A stretch of DNA of 64,000 nt, taken from an uncultured Oscillospiraceae bacterium (lineage in GTDB: Bacteria; Bacillota; Clostridia; Oscillospirales; Oscillospiraceae). Positions 1 to 8,725 of the stretch are shown here, piece by piece (the first letter of the stretch is position 1; each line of letters begins with the position of its first letter). A program made the position numbers and the translations under genes. The DNA is taken from contig CAJUKH010000037.1 of the NCBI GenBank assembly GCA_910587345.1, forward strand, positions 1 through 64,000, written 5' to 3'. Below the pieces are notes generated by a model. The model saw only the letters and a list, made by a program, of their open reading frames with translations. It searched no databases and was not told where the DNA came from.

Positions 1-345
1 AAAGCGGCAAAGGCCAATCCCAAAATCACCGCCCTGCAAGTGGAACTTGCCCATGTGGATAGCGAGATTGAAAAGTTGCTGGACAGTCTGACAGGCGCAA
101 ATAATGTGCTGCTCTCCTATGTGAATGTGAAGATAGCCGAACTGGACGGACGCAAGCAGGAACTTCTGGCGAAGATGGCGGAGTTGACCGTGGAAGCCAT
201 CAGCCCGGAACAGGTCAGCCAGATTTCCGGCTACCTCGACACTTGGAAGAACGTATCCTTTGACGACAAGCGGCGGGTGGTGGATTTGATGATTACCACC
301 ATTGCCGCCACAAGCGACAGCTTAAACATCACATGGAAAATCTGA
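1..345 (+). CDS. Large serine recombinase, C-terminal fragment (5' end outside window)
   Basis: The open frame enters from the left edge and ends at a TGA at 343-345, giving 114 residues. They are rich in Leu, Glu and Lys and coiled-coil-like, and end with a stretch reading FDDKRRVVDLMI before a short beta-like tail. This resembles the C-terminus of large serine recombinases (resolvase-recombinase-zinc ribbon proteins such as TnpX/TndX) that move conjugative and mobilisable elements in clostridia. The catalytic domain lies outside the window, so family membership is inferred from the tail only. In such elements the recombinase is usually the last gene, so an element end probably lies just downstream. 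Confidence 0.7.
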   Translation, partial: KAAKANPKITALQVELAHVDSEIEKLLDSLTGANNVLLSYVNVKIAELDGRKQELLAKMAELTVEAISPEQVSQISGYLDTWKNVSFDDKRRVVDLMITTIAATSDSLNITWKI

Positions 346-365
346 CGGGCATATCAGCGCCCGTC
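344..365 (+). terminator. Hairpin after recombinase gene
   Basis: GACGGGC at 344-350 pairs with GCCCGTC at 359-365 and overlaps the recombinase stop codon. No clear T-run follows, so it may be a weak terminator or part of the element end. Confidence 0.35.
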
Positions 366-389
366 AGACCGTTACCTTGTGTAGTCCCT

Positions 390-416
390 TGTAAACTGTA
401 CTTTTCTTTGTTTACA
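390..416. repeat. Short inverted repeat near presumed element end
   Basis: TGTAAAC (390-396) and GTTTACA (410-416) form 7-bp arms around a 13-nt centre, about 50 bp past the recombinase gene. Position makes it a candidate recombinase-binding or attachment region, but no second copy is visible in the window. Confidence 0.25.
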
Positions 417-463
417 GCAAGATACGTACTACCACGAATAAAAATCCTCTACTTCTTACGCTC

Positions 464-492
464 TTGCATATGAGACGCAGAATTGGTATACT
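464..492 (+). promoter_or_regulatory. Promoter of deformylase-hydrolase pair
   Basis: TTGCAT (464-469), a 17-bp spacer and TATACT (487-492) make a good sigma-A-type promoter. It ends about 37 bp before the deformylase ATG. Confidence 0.65.
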
Positions 493-529
493 GAACGCAA
501 GAAAACTGCACCAGTATGAGAGGATAGAT

Positions 530-940
530 ATGATCCGCGAAATTTGCACAGATGAGGCATTCCTCACCCAAAAAGCCGAACCCGCCACAGCAAACGATCT
601 CGGCGTGGTGCAGGATCTACTGGATACCCTCATCGCCCACAAAGATGGCTGTGTTGGCATGGCGGCCAACATGATTGGCATCAATAAACGCATTATCGCC
701 TTTGACAACGAGGGCGAACACATGATTATGTTCAATCCTGTCATCGTCAAGCGGGCTGGTCCCTATGAGGCTGAGGAGGGCTGCCTGTCCCTCACCGGCA
801 CCCGGAAGGCAAAGCGCTTTCAGACCATTAAGGTGCAGTGGCAGAACGAGAAATTCCAGACACGGCTCAAGACTTTTATCGGCTGGACGGCGGAAATCAT
901 CCAGCACGAGATCGACCACTGCGAGGGAATCATCATATGA
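530..940 (+). CDS. def: Peptide deformylase-like protein
   Basis: 136 aa. The start at 530 is preceded by AGAGGATAGAT. Peptide deformylases remove the formyl group from nascent N-terminal Met using a metal held by one Cys and two His. Motif 2 (EGCLS, Cys85) and motif 3 (QHEIDH; His126, Glu127, His130) are intact. Motif 1, normally GxGxAAxQ, reads CVGMAANM at 41-48: the first Gly is Cys and the oxyanion-stabilising Gln is Met48. It is shorter than typical deformylases (about 150-190 aa). The stop overlaps the next start (ATGA at 937-940), so the two genes are translationally coupled. It may be an accessory or altered-specificity deformylase; activity cannot be judged from sequence. Confidence 0.85.
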   Translation: MIREICTDEAFLTQKAEPATANDLGVVQDLLDTLIAHKDGCVGMAANMIGINKRIIAFDNEGEHMIMFNPVIVKRAGPYEAEEGCLSLTGTRKAKRFQTIKVQWQNEKFQTRLKTFIGWTAEIIQHEIDHCEGIII

Positions 941-1674
941 AAAAGCGGGCAAAGATCATTCTCGCCGTATGCTTGGCCGTTCTTCTCCTGCTTGGGGTCG
1001 GCGGCTATGCCTATGTAGCAGACTACTACCGTGCTGATGAGTCCGCATTAGAGGCTACGGCCTATCAGGCAGACGAGGTGCAGATTTCAGAGGTTGGAAA
1101 TGTGACTTGGTTCGTTCCCCGGAAGCCGATTGCGGGGCTGATTTTTTATCCCGGAGGAAAGGTGGAGCACACGGCCTACGCTCTCCTCCTGCGGGCCTGT
1201 GCAGAGCAGGGACTCCTCTGTGCCCTGGTTCGGATGCCTGGCAACCTGGCGGTGTTGGATGCCAATGCGGCGGATGGTCTTCAGGAGAAGCATCCGGAAA
1301 TCACGACCTGGTACATAGCCGGACATTCTCTGGGCGGCGCCATGGCAGCAAACTACGCCGCTGCGCACTCAGATGATTACAATGGGCTCATCCTGTTGGC
1401 TGCGTACTCCACCAAGGATCTCACCCAGACACCGCTGCGGGTACTCTCCATCTATGGCTCGGAGGATGGGGTGATGGATTGGGAGAGTTACAAAAAGAAT
1501 TGGGCAAACCTTCCTGCTAACACCACAGAAGTCATTCTGGAGGGCGGCTGTCACGCCCAGTTTGGCAGCTATGGCTCCCAGGATGGCGATGGTACTCCCA
1601 CCATTTCAGGTAAGGAGCAGATTAGGCAGACGGTAGAAGCTATTGCAGCCTTCGCCATCCCGTACGACGCATGA
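937..1674 (+). CDS. Membrane-anchored alpha/beta hydrolase
   Basis: 245 aa, start ATG at 937 overlapping the deformylase stop. Residues about 5-28 form one hydrophobic segment after a KKR start, so the protein is probably tethered outside the membrane. The rest is an alpha/beta-hydrolase fold: a YPGG loop at 71-74 (oxyanion region), the nucleophile elbow GHSLGG with Ser131, a GSEDG segment carrying the likely acid, and a GGCHAQF segment carrying the catalytic His. This matches the small exported hydrolases often annotated as alpha/beta-hydrolase or dienelactone-hydrolase-like in Firmicutes. The substrate is unknown. Coupling to a deformylase paralogue is unusual and does not by itself explain the role. 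Confidence 0.8.
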   Translation: MKKRAKIILAVCLAVLLLLGVGGYAYVADYYRADESALEATAYQADEVQISEVGNVTWFVPRKPIAGLIFYPGGKVEHTAYALLLRACAEQGLLCALVRMPGNLAVLDANAADGLQEKHPEITTWYIAGHSLGGAMAANYAAAHSDDYNGLILLAAYSTKDLTQTPLRVLSIYGSEDGVMDWESYKKNWANLPANTTEVILEGGCHAQFGSYGSQDGDGTPTISGKEQIRQTVEAIAAFAIPYDA

Positions 1675-1683
1675 TAGTACGGG
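1659..1683 (+). repeat. Inverted repeat at hydrolase stop
   Basis: CCCGTAC (1659-1665) and GTACGGG (1677-1683) bracket the TGA stop. Without a T-run it is only a weak terminator candidate. Confidence 0.3.
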
Positions 1684-1857
1684 AGCTACACATAACATTC
1701 TTGCGTTGACCGCTTTACTGCACTTCTGTTTTGATGGCCAACATACGAAAAACCATTGTTACTGAATATCCTCCATAGACAACTCTCAAAAAGTGATATT
1801 ATGCTCATACATGGACATTTTCATCAGTATATAGCATATCAAAGGAGCTGCTGCCAA

Positions 1858-2994
1858 ATGAAATTACTTCATCTATCCGACCTCCACATTGGAAAGCGGG
1901 TCAATGAGTTTTCCATGTTGGAAGACCAGAAGTACATACTAAACGAGATTCTGAACATTGTGGACAGCGAACAGCCCGATGCAATTTTGATTGCCGGGGA
2001 TGTGTATGACAAATCCGTCCCTTCCGCTGAGGCAGTGGAGGTGTTCGACTGGTTCCTTTCGGCGCTGGCAGAACGGGATACGGCCATTTTCATCATCAGC
2101 GGCAACCACGACTCCCCCGAGCGGCTATCCTTTGCCTCCTCCCTGCTGCAGAAAAATCGGGTGTACATCTCCCCTGTGTATAACGGCGAGGTGCCGCCCA
2201 TCACCCTTGAAGATGCCCACGGGAAGGTGAATTTCTATCTACTACCCTTTATTAAGCCGGTCCATGTGCGGCTTTGTTTCCCGGAGGCGGAGATCGTAAG
2301 CTACACCGATGCAGTGGATTATGCCATTCAGCACATGAATGTGGACACCGCCCAGCGCAATGTACTGCTCACCCACCAGTTTGTCACCGGGTCGGAGCGT
2401 TGCGAGTCTGAAGAGCTGTCGGTGGGCGGCAGCGACAATGTGGATGTTCAGGTGTTTGCCCCCTTTGACTATGTGGCCCTGGGCCATCTCCACGGCCCTC
2501 AGAATGTGGACGGCGAACGGGTCCGCTACTGCGGCACGCCCTTGAAGTACTCCTTCTCCGAAGTGAACCATAAAAAATCAGTAACTGTAGTGGAGCTGGG
2601 GGAAAAGGGAGATTTATCCCTGCGGCTAATCCCCCTCACCCCCCAGCGGGACTTTATGGACCTGCGGGGAACCTACGACCAGGTGGTCTCCCAGGAGTTC
2701 TATCAGGGCCTGAATCGGGATACCTATGTGCGCGTCATCCTGACCGATGAAAACGACATCCCGGGCGCCATGGGGAAGCTGCGGGTGATCTACCCCAACC
2801 TGATGCTGCTGCGCTACGACAACGAGCGCACCCGGGGCGGCGGAGAGGCCGCCGATGTGGAGCTGGTGGGGAGGGCCTCTCCCCTGGAGCTCTTTGAGGC
2901 CTTTTACAGCCAACAAAACGGAGGCCCCCTCTCCGATGAACAGAAAAAATACCTTTCCGGCCTGATTGAAGATATATGGGAGGGACAGGAATGA
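1858..2994 (+). CDS. sbcD: Exonuclease SbcD
   Basis: 378 aa. ATG at 1858 follows AAAGGAG at 1841-1847; in-frame codons upstream lack a ribosome-binding site. SbcD is the Mre11-type Mn-dependent nuclease of the SbcCD complex, which cuts DNA hairpins and protein-blocked ends. The calcineurin-like phosphoesterase motifs are all present: SDLHIG at 7-12 (Asp8, His10), IAGDVYD, GNHDS, a later TH pair, and ALGHLHGPQ. The C-terminal part carries the capping domain. The last codons overlap sbcC (ATGA at 2991-2994), the usual gene order and coupling for this complex. Confidence 0.97.
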   Translation: MKLLHLSDLHIGKRVNEFSMLEDQKYILNEILNIVDSEQPDAILIAGDVYDKSVPSAEAVEVFDWFLSALAERDTAIFIISGNHDSPERLSFASSLLQKNRVYISPVYNGEVPPITLEDAHGKVNFYLLPFIKPVHVRLCFPEAEIVSYTDAVDYAIQHMNVDTAQRNVLLTHQFVTGSERCESEELSVGGSDNVDVQVFAPFDYVALGHLHGPQNVDGERVRYCGTPLKYSFSEVNHKKSVTVVELGEKGDLSLRLIPLTPQRDFMDLRGTYDQVVSQEFYQGLNRDTYVRVILTDENDIPGAMGKLRVIYPNLMLLRYDNERTRGGGEAADVELVGRASPLELFEAFYSQQNGGPLSDEQKKYLSGLIEDIWEGQE

Positions 2995-5762
2995 GACCGA
3001 TCAAGTTGACCATGTCCGCCTTCGGCCCCTATGCCGACAAGACCATCCTTGATTTGGACAAGCTGGGGGAGAACGGGCTCTACCTCATCTGCGGCGATAC
3101 GGGTGCCGGAAAGACCACCATTTTTGACGCCATCACCTTTGCTCTCTACGGTGAGCCCAGCGGCGATGTGCGGAAATCCGAAATGTTCCGCAGCAGCTAT
3201 GCAAAGCCGGAGACACCTACCTATGTGGAGCTGGTTTTCCGCTGCCAGGGCAAGGAGTACACCATCCGCCGCAACCCCACCTATCTGCGCCCCAAGCAGC
3301 GAGGGGAGGGTTTTACCGAGTGCAAGGCTGATGCGGTACTGACCGCTCCGGACGGCCACGTTGTCACCAAATCGAAAGACGTGACCCAGACGGTGGAGGA
3401 CCTCCTTGGCCTTGACCGCAGCCAGTTTGCCCAAATCGCCATGATCGCCCAGGGCGAGTTCCAGCGGCTTCTTACCGTGGAGACCAAGGACCGCCGGGAA
3501 ATTTTCCGCAAGCTCTTCCAGACGAACAACTACCAGCGGCTCCAGGAGCGGTTGAGTGAGAGTAGAAAGGCCCTGGAGCAGGAGTGCGAGGGCCTGGAGG
3601 ATCGCCGCAAGCAACAGATTGAGGACATCCACTGCACCGAAGATAGCGCCCTTTGGCCCGACGTAGAGTCTGCAAAGTCCGGGCTGATGCCCGTGGAGCA
3701 GATCCTCTCCCTGTTGGAAGGGCTGATTGCCAACGCCGGGGAGGGCCTGACCGCACTATCCGAGCGGGACGATGCCCTGGGCAAAGAGATCGGCCAGATG
3801 AACCAGCGGATCGGCGAGGGCAAGGCCATCGCCGAAAGCCGGAAGACATTGGAGAAAGAGCATAAAAAGCTATCGGAGCTCACTCCCCTTCTGGAGCAGG
3901 CAGAGGAGACCGTCAAGGAAGCCACCGCCCGCCAGAGCGAGAAGGAGGTGCTCAACAAGAAGGCCATCCAGTTGGAGCAGGACCTCACCCGCTATAGCCG
4001 GCTGGCTGAGCTGCAGAAAAAGAAAAAGGACACCGAGGCCGAGGTGGCCAAGAAGCAGGGCGAACAGGAGGCCCTCTCGACCGCCCTCGCCGACCTGAAA
4101 AAGGACCTGGATGCGACCAAGGAGGAGCTGGCCCTTCTGGCCGACGCCGGCGCTGAAAAGGAGCGGGCCGAGGCGAAAGCAAACTCCCTGAAGCAAACGG
4201 CCCAGGAGCTGGCCACCCTGAAAGACGCCCTTATTGCTCTTGAGAAGCTGAAAGAGGAGCACGAGGCCGCCGTGGAAGAATACCGCACCCGGCTGGATGA
4301 AGCCGAGCAGGCGGAGAACCTTTGGCAACAAAAGTATCGCCACTTTCTGGATGCCCAGGCCGGCGTTCTCTCCCAGCGGCTTCAGGCAGGCCAGCCCTGC
4401 CCGGTGTGCGGCTCCCTGGAGCACCCCCACCCCGCTGAGGTCACTGGCGAAGTGCCAGACCAGAAGGAAGTGGAGCGGCTGAACCAGAAAAACACCAAGG
4501 CTCAGAAGGCTGCGGCGGACGCCAGCAGGAAAGCCGGAGAACTGGATGCCAAGCTGAAAACAGAGGAAGCACACCTGGTCCAACAGGCAGCGCGCCTGCT
4601 GCCGGAAATCAACCAGGCCGTGCTGTCAGACGACGTCGAGCGGGAGATCACCCAGCAAGAAGAGCACGCTGCCCAGGCCCAGAGTGAACTGGAATCGGCA
4701 GAAGCCCATGTCCAGCGACTGGAGGAGCTGAAGGAAGAGATCCCCAACCTGGAAACCCAGCTGGAGCAAAAGAATAAGGCCGTCAGCGAGATCACCACCA
4801 CCATCGCCACGGGCAAGGCGACGGTGGACGCACTTTCCCAGCAGATTGAGACCCAGGAAAAGGACCTGCCCTACCCTGACGAGTGTGCGGCCAAGAAGGC
4901 CCTTGACCAGTGGAAGAAAACCATGGAAGAGATTGACGCCGCAATACAGACGGCGACCCAGAAGAGGGATGACCTCCGGGAGCAGAAAAACACCGCCCAG
5001 ACTACGGTCACGACCCTGACCGAGCAGCTCAGCGACAAGGCCGAAATCGATGTGTCCGCCCTGGAAGAGGCTCTGAAGAAGCTGGGAAAGGAGCAAAAGG
5101 ACCTGCAGACCCAGAAAGAGACCCTTTCCGCCCAGGAAAAGCACAATACCGACATCCTGCAGCACCTGAAGGAGCTGGGCGATGAGCTGGGTAAAAAGGA
5201 GGCCACCCGCATCTGGCTGGGCTCGTTGGCGGACACCGCCAACGGCACTCTCTCCGGCCAGCAAAAGCTGATGCTGGAGACCTTTGTGCAGGCAGTCTAT
5301 TTTGACCGGGTGCTGACCCAGGCAAACCTTCGGCTGATGGTCATGAGCGGCGGGCAATATGAGTTGCGCCGGCACATAGAGACCGACAACCTGCGCAGCC
5401 AGGCAGGACTGGACCTGGATGTGGTGGATCACTACAACGGGTCTCTCCGCAGTGTAAAGAGCCTATCGGGCGGTGAGTCCTTTAAGGCCTCCCTCTCCCT
5501 GGCCTTGGGCCTTGCAGACGAGATCCAATCCTCGGTCAAGGGCGGAGGCGTACAACTGGACACTATGTTCGTGGATGAGGGCTTCGGCTCCCTGGACGGG
5601 GACTCCCTCCAGCAGGCATTGCAGGTGTTGAGCGGCCTCAGCGAAGGCCACAGGCTGGTGGGCATCATTTCCCATGTGCCCGATTTGAAGGATAAGATTG
5701 ACAAGCAGATTGTGGTGAAGAAAAACCGGGACCAGGGAAGCCGGGCCACCATCATTGGGTAA
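2991..5762 (+). CDS. sbcC: ATPase SbcC (Rad50-type)
   Basis: 923 aa. SbcC is the SMC-like ATPase partner of SbcD. The N-terminal Walker A loop GDTGAGKTT is at 35-43. Two long Glu/Lys/Gln-rich coiled-coil arms follow, separated by a zinc hook CPVC (Cys470, Cys473) that joins two molecules. The C-terminal lobe carries the ABC signature LSGGES at 825-830 and Walker B/D-loop VDEGFGSLD at 861-869. Length and domain order are normal for clostridial SbcC. It is co-transcribed and translationally coupled with sbcD. Confidence 0.97.
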   Translation: MRPIKLTMSAFGPYADKTILDLDKLGENGLYLICGDTGAGKTTIFDAITFALYGEPSGDVRKSEMFRSSYAKPETPTYVELVFRCQGKEYTIRRNPTYLRPKQRGEGFTECKADAVLTAPDGHVVTKSKDVTQTVEDLLGLDRSQFAQIAMIAQGEFQRLLTVETKDRREIFRKLFQTNNYQRLQERLSESRKALEQECEGLEDRRKQQIEDIHCTEDSALWPDVESAKSGLMPVEQILSLLEGLIANAGEGLTALSERDDALGKEIGQMNQRIGEGKAIAESRKTLEKEHKKLSELTPLLEQAEETVKEATARQSEKEVLNKKAIQLEQDLTRYSRLAELQKKKKDTEAEVAKKQGEQEALSTALADLKKDLDATKEELALLADAGAEKERAEAKANSLKQTAQELATLKDALIALEKLKEEHEAAVEEYRTRLDEAEQAENLWQQKYRHFLDAQAGVLSQRLQAGQPCPVCGSLEHPHPAEVTGEVPDQKEVERLNQKNTKAQKAAADASRKAGELDAKLKTEEAHLVQQAARLLPEINQAVLSDDVEREITQQEEHAAQAQSELESAEAHVQRLEELKEEIPNLETQLEQKNKAVSEITTTIATGKATVDALSQQIETQEKDLPYPDECAAKKALDQWKKTMEEIDAAIQTATQKRDDLREQKNTAQTTVTTLTEQLSDKAEIDVSALEEALKKLGKEQKDLQTQKETLSAQEKHNTDILQHLKELGDELGKKEATRIWLGSLADTANGTLSGQQKLMLETFVQAVYFDRVLTQANLRLMVMSGGQYELRRHIETDNLRSQAGLDLDVVDHYNGSLRSVKSLSGGESFKASLSLALGLADEIQSSVKGGGVQLDTMFVDEGFGSLDGDSLQQALQVLSGLSEGHRLVGIISHVPDLKDKIDKQIVVKKNRDQGSRATIIG

Positions 5763-6118
5763 AAAAACTCCGAAGACGGGGCTTCATTCTTTGATTACAG
5801 CAAGGTACCTGTTGCCCCTCTCCCGGAAAGGACTTGCGCTTCCCTGCGCTTAGAGTTACAATCCAACCAACCTGAAACGCAAAACGCTTCCCGTCCTGGG
5901 CCGGTGAAAAAACTCCAGCTTGGGACGGGAAGCATTTTTGACCACATATTCTGCCACAGTTGGGGCTGGACCACATGGAGAACCCATGGTTAGAGAGTTC
6001 TAAAGAGTATATCAAATGGAGCAAAAACGGCTATAAACAAGCAGAAATAGTTATAAAAAAGTTAGCCTCGCTCTTTGGGAGCATAACGTCCAACGTTCGA
6101 GCCTCCCCATTCTAATTT
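5763..6118. other. Intergenic stretch with one long inverted repeat
   Basis: 356 bp between the convergent sbcC and the tocopherol-cyclase-like gene. The only clear structure is GCTTCCCGTCC (5886-5896) pairing with GGACGGGAAGC (5923-5933), followed by ATTTTTG, a plausible terminator. The segment 5990-6118 is AT-rich and shows no convincing gene; a GTTCGAG at 6095 looks like a tRNA T-loop but no tRNA folds around it. Confidence 0.5.
5886..5938 (+). terminator. Probable sbcDC terminator
   Basis: An 11-bp perfect stem (5886-5896 with 5923-5933), a 26-nt loop and a following ATTTTT. It lies about 125 bp past the sbcC stop. Confidence 0.5.
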
Positions 6119-7036
6119 TTATAATACTGCTTCATTGTCCACTTCTTCTTTCGATGAATATTCAAAACTGGCGTGGGGATCGGTATGCTGGAATAAGAGC
6201 CTGTTTCCGCATTGAAACGTATAGCGGACCTTTGCACAAAGGCTCTCGTGGATGAAGCGCTCCATGCTCCCTTCCACCGGGGCATGAAGAGGCTGGCCCC
6301 GCCCTTCCAGCAGCTCCACCGCCAGGCGGTACTGCCCCTGCCGAATTACTGCGCCCCGAGCGGACCAGGCTTCGATCCGTGCCCCCCGATAGGTTGCAAG
6401 GCGGTATTCCCGTCCCTGATGCTGTATCGCACAGATACAGCCGGTAAAACCTCCCATCGGCAGCGGGATAGAGGCCACCGCCAGCATCAAACTCCCCATC
6501 TCACTTCCCTGCCACATACATTGCGTCCAAAGATATTTATCAGGAAAAGAACGTCCACGGTCTGTTTCAATATAACCAACGCCATTCGAAAAATCATATT
6601 GCTCCCCATTCAAGACCAGCCTTCCATGCAGGGAATGCCGCATACTGAGCACTCCGTGAGCACACTGCATCCCTCCGAAAAGGCGAAAGGGACCCATAAT
6701 ATCCGAGGCGATGCAGGAAAACGGCCCATAGTGCAGACTGCCTTTCAGAGAAAGCCCGTCCCTCTCGACTTCCAGCTCTATTCCACTTGCTCCAAAATAC
6801 GAATCCCCGACCCTGACCTGAAAACAGTCCTTTTCCGCCCGGAACGCAGTATCCGGGTATTCCAGCCACCAGGAGCCGGTATCTCCAATGATCTGAATGG
6901 AGGCCCCTGCGCCCCCGGCAGCGTCAACATGAAACGCAGGAATCAGCGCAAGCGTCCTTCCCTCCGGGCTTTGGTGCTTGAAATACCATCCCTCAAAATA
7001 AGGCCCCCGCTTCCCTTCTCCATGAAAAAAAGTCAC
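6119..7036 (-). CDS. Tocopherol cyclase family protein
   Basis: 305 aa. GTG start at 7036 is preceded by AAGGAGG with 7-nt spacing. The N-terminus carries KRGPYFEGWYFKHQ (9-22), the hallmark of the tocopherol cyclase family, whose plant and cyanobacterial members close the chromanol ring. Further family features are the SW-W-LEYPD region and an SNGVGYIETDRGRSFP segment. Firmicutes do not make tocopherol, so the substrate here is unknown; the fold is a lipocalin-like beta barrel and a role on a lipid or hydrophobic substrate is inference. No signal peptide or membrane helix is visible. It stands alone between a convergent sbcC and a tRNA gene. Confidence 0.8.
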   Translation of the reverse strand: MTFFHGEGKRGPYFEGWYFKHQSPEGRTLALIPAFHVDAAGGAGASIQIIGDTGSWWLEYPDTAFRAEKDCFQVRVGDSYFGASGIELEVERDGLSLKGSLHYGPFSCIASDIMGPFRLFGGMQCAHGVLSMRHSLHGRLVLNGEQYDFSNGVGYIETDRGRSFPDKYLWTQCMWQGSEMGSLMLAVASIPLPMGGFTGCICAIQHQGREYRLATYRGARIEAWSARGAVIRQGQYRLAVELLEGRGQPLHAPVEGSMERFIHESLCAKVRYTFQCGNRLLFQHTDPHASFEYSSKEEVDNEAVL

Positions 7037-7193
7037 TTAATTGCCTCCTTACGGCAAACACTTTGCTTCCCATCGGCCATTTTCCATATCCCGGTCGAGG
7101 GTCAGATACAGGAAGTATTGACGCACAGGCAAAGAAGTAACCGCCACACCGATATTTTCGCAGGCTATTTCAAGCTATATTCCCGGCCTTTGC

Positions 7194-7232
7194 AAAAAAA
7201 GAAAAGCCTTGCAATTCAAAACGAATTGCAAG
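7194..7232 (-). terminator. tRNA-Arg terminator
   Basis: On the minus strand a 10-bp stem (7223-7232 with 7208-7217, loop of 5) is followed by a tract read as CTTTTCTTTTTTT. Classic intrinsic terminator just after the tRNA. Confidence 0.85.
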
Positions 7233-7239
7233 ACTTTCC

Positions 7240-7316
7240 TGGTACGCCCGGAGGGACTCGAACCCCCAACATTCAGAACCGGAATCTGACGCTCTATCCA
7301 ATTGAACTACGGACGC
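7240..7316 (-). tRNA. tRNA-Arg (anticodon CCG)
   Basis: The minus-strand sequence folds as a full cloverleaf. The acceptor arm GCGTCCG pairs with CGGGCGT using two G-U pairs. The anticodon stem TCAGA/TCTGA closes the loop TTCCGGT, giving CCG, which reads CGG. The T-arm is GGGGG/CCCTC-like around TTCGAGT. Discriminator A and an encoded CCA (7240-7242) follow. It has its own promoter and terminator. Confidence 0.95.
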
Positions 7317-7335
7317 ATCTCAAACGTGCTTATTG

Positions 7336-7364
7336 ATTATAGCAAATCAAAGCAGGTTTGTAAA
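7336..7364 (-). promoter_or_regulatory. tRNA-Arg promoter
   Basis: Minus strand TTTACA (7364-7359), 17 bp, TATAAT (7341-7336), about 20 bp before the tRNA 5' end. Confidence 0.75.
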
Positions 7365-7391
7365 GGGGCTGTGTTCATTTTTTTGAAGTTT

Positions 7392-8339
7392 TCAGCGTAT
7401 TTTCTTTTCCCTAACATCCAGCAGAGAATCTTTTGCGCCCTTCCCTATCTCCCCTTTTCCCTCTGCCAGTTCCTCCCGCAGCACTTCCAAGAAGGTTTCC
7501 GCCGCCTTGGAAAAGATTTGGTGCTTCTTCCATACCACACTGATCGTGTTCTCCATGGTCGGTGACAGGGGCCGAAAGCAGAGGTCACGCCCCTCCCCCA
7601 CCTGGATGATTTTATCCAGGCAAAGCATATATCCAAGGCCGTCCTCCGCCATCAAAGAGCCATTAAAGGCCAGCGAATATGTGGCCACCACATTGGGCGG
7701 CACGGGCGCTTGCTGAAACCAGTTCTCAAGCCGCCCAAGCCGATGGACCTGACGGGAAACGATCAGCGGCTTGTCCCACAGCTGTCGAAGGGAGACAGAG
7801 TCCTCCTTCGCCAACGGGTCGTCCCGGCGCATAAATACCCCCCAGGTATCCACAGCCGGAATGGTTATCGAATGATATTTTGACATGTCGACCGGGTGAA
7901 AAAGCAGCCCAAAATCAATCAGCCCCTTGTCCAGCTGTTCGGTCACGTCGATGGCATCTCCACTGGAAAGATGAAAATGGACCTCCGGATAAAGGTTCTG
8001 CATCCTTTTGGCTGCCGAGGTCAGGAACCGGACGGCATAGCTCTCCCCTGCGCCGATATACACATCGCCGGTCACTGCGCCCTCGCCGGTGGTCAGCTCC
8101 CCAGTCGTCTTATCCACCAGATCGATGATCTCCTCTGCCCGTTTACGCAGAAGCATCCCATCCTCTGTCAGAGTGATCCGCCGGCGCCCCCGCAGAAAGA
8201 GGGTCTTACCCAGCTCCTTCTCCAGTTCCCGCAGCTGCCGGGAGAGCGAGGGCTGGGCCGTATGCAGAGCCTCCGCCGCCCGGGAGATATTCTCCTCTCT
8301 GGCCACCGCCAGGAAATACCGCAGGACCCGCAGTTCCAT
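7392..8339 (-). CDS. LysR-type transcriptional regulator
   Basis: 315 aa; ATG at 8339 follows AAAGGAGGGG. Residues 1-60 are the LysR winged helix-turn-helix, including the canonical SRAAEALHTAQPSLSRQL helix pair, and the remainder is the periplasmic-binding-protein-like effector domain (VYIGAGESYAVRFL start, GLGYMLCL near the end). LysR proteins usually regulate a divergent neighbour, but here the upstream gene runs in the same direction and the downstream feature is a tRNA, so the target is not evident. Confidence 0.93.
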   Translation of the reverse strand: MELRVLRYFLAVAREENISRAAEALHTAQPSLSRQLRELEKELGKTLFLRGRRRITLTEDGMLLRKRAEEIIDLVDKTTGELTTGEGAVTGDVYIGAGESYAVRFLTSAAKRMQNLYPEVHFHLSSGDAIDVTEQLDKGLIDFGLLFHPVDMSKYHSITIPAVDTWGVFMRRDDPLAKEDSVSLRQLWDKPLIVSRQVHRLGRLENWFQQAPVPPNVVATYSLAFNGSLMAEDGLGYMLCLDKIIQVGEGRDLCFRPLSPTMENTISVVWKKHQIFSKAAETFLEVLREELAEGKGEIGKGAKDSLLDVREKKIR

Positions 8340-8413
8340 AGCCCGCCCCTCCTTTTTCTAAGTCTCAATTTCCGTTTGTGTTGATAGCACCTATTTCCAA
8401 AAATCATGGGAAT

Positions 8414-8725
8414 TCATTCTATTGAATTTGATTGATTCATGTCGGATTCATGCATAAGACTATTCCAATCAATACGAGCACACCATTTTACATGCCGCCA
8501 TTCTGGATAACGCTTTAAATCATATTTTATGGCAGTGCCTTCGAAAATCAAATTATCAATTTCTCCGCTGTCGGACGCATCATCGGAATAGAGACTAACG
8601 GGCATTCCTTCATAAAATGTAATTATGCTGCCCATACTATCAACCTTGGTATCGCCTTTTGACAACAATACAATATCATCTGTAACCATTTCGTTTAAAT
8701 CAACATAAATTCGTGCTTTTTTCAT
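8414..8725 (-). CDS. Hypothetical protein, AT-rich orphan
   Basis: 103 aa, unrecognised. The start is preceded by a weak GGGG site. The product is acidic and probably cytosolic, with no membrane segment or signal peptide, and has an aromatic patch near the C-terminus (KRYPEWRHVKWCARIDW). Its base composition is clearly more AT-rich than the neighbouring genes, suggesting acquisition. It could form an operon with the downstream LysR gene (74-bp gap). Confidence 0.6.
   Translation of the reverse strand: MKKARIYVDLNEMVTDDIVLLSKGDTKVDSMGSIITFYEGMPVSLYSDDASDSGEIDNLIFEGTAIKYDLKRYPEWRHVKWCARIDWNSLMHESDMNQSNSIE

Noticed and set aside
6080..6116. tRNA-like segment with GTTCGAG at 6095
   Set aside because: No T-stem, acceptor or anticodon arm pairs around it on either strand.
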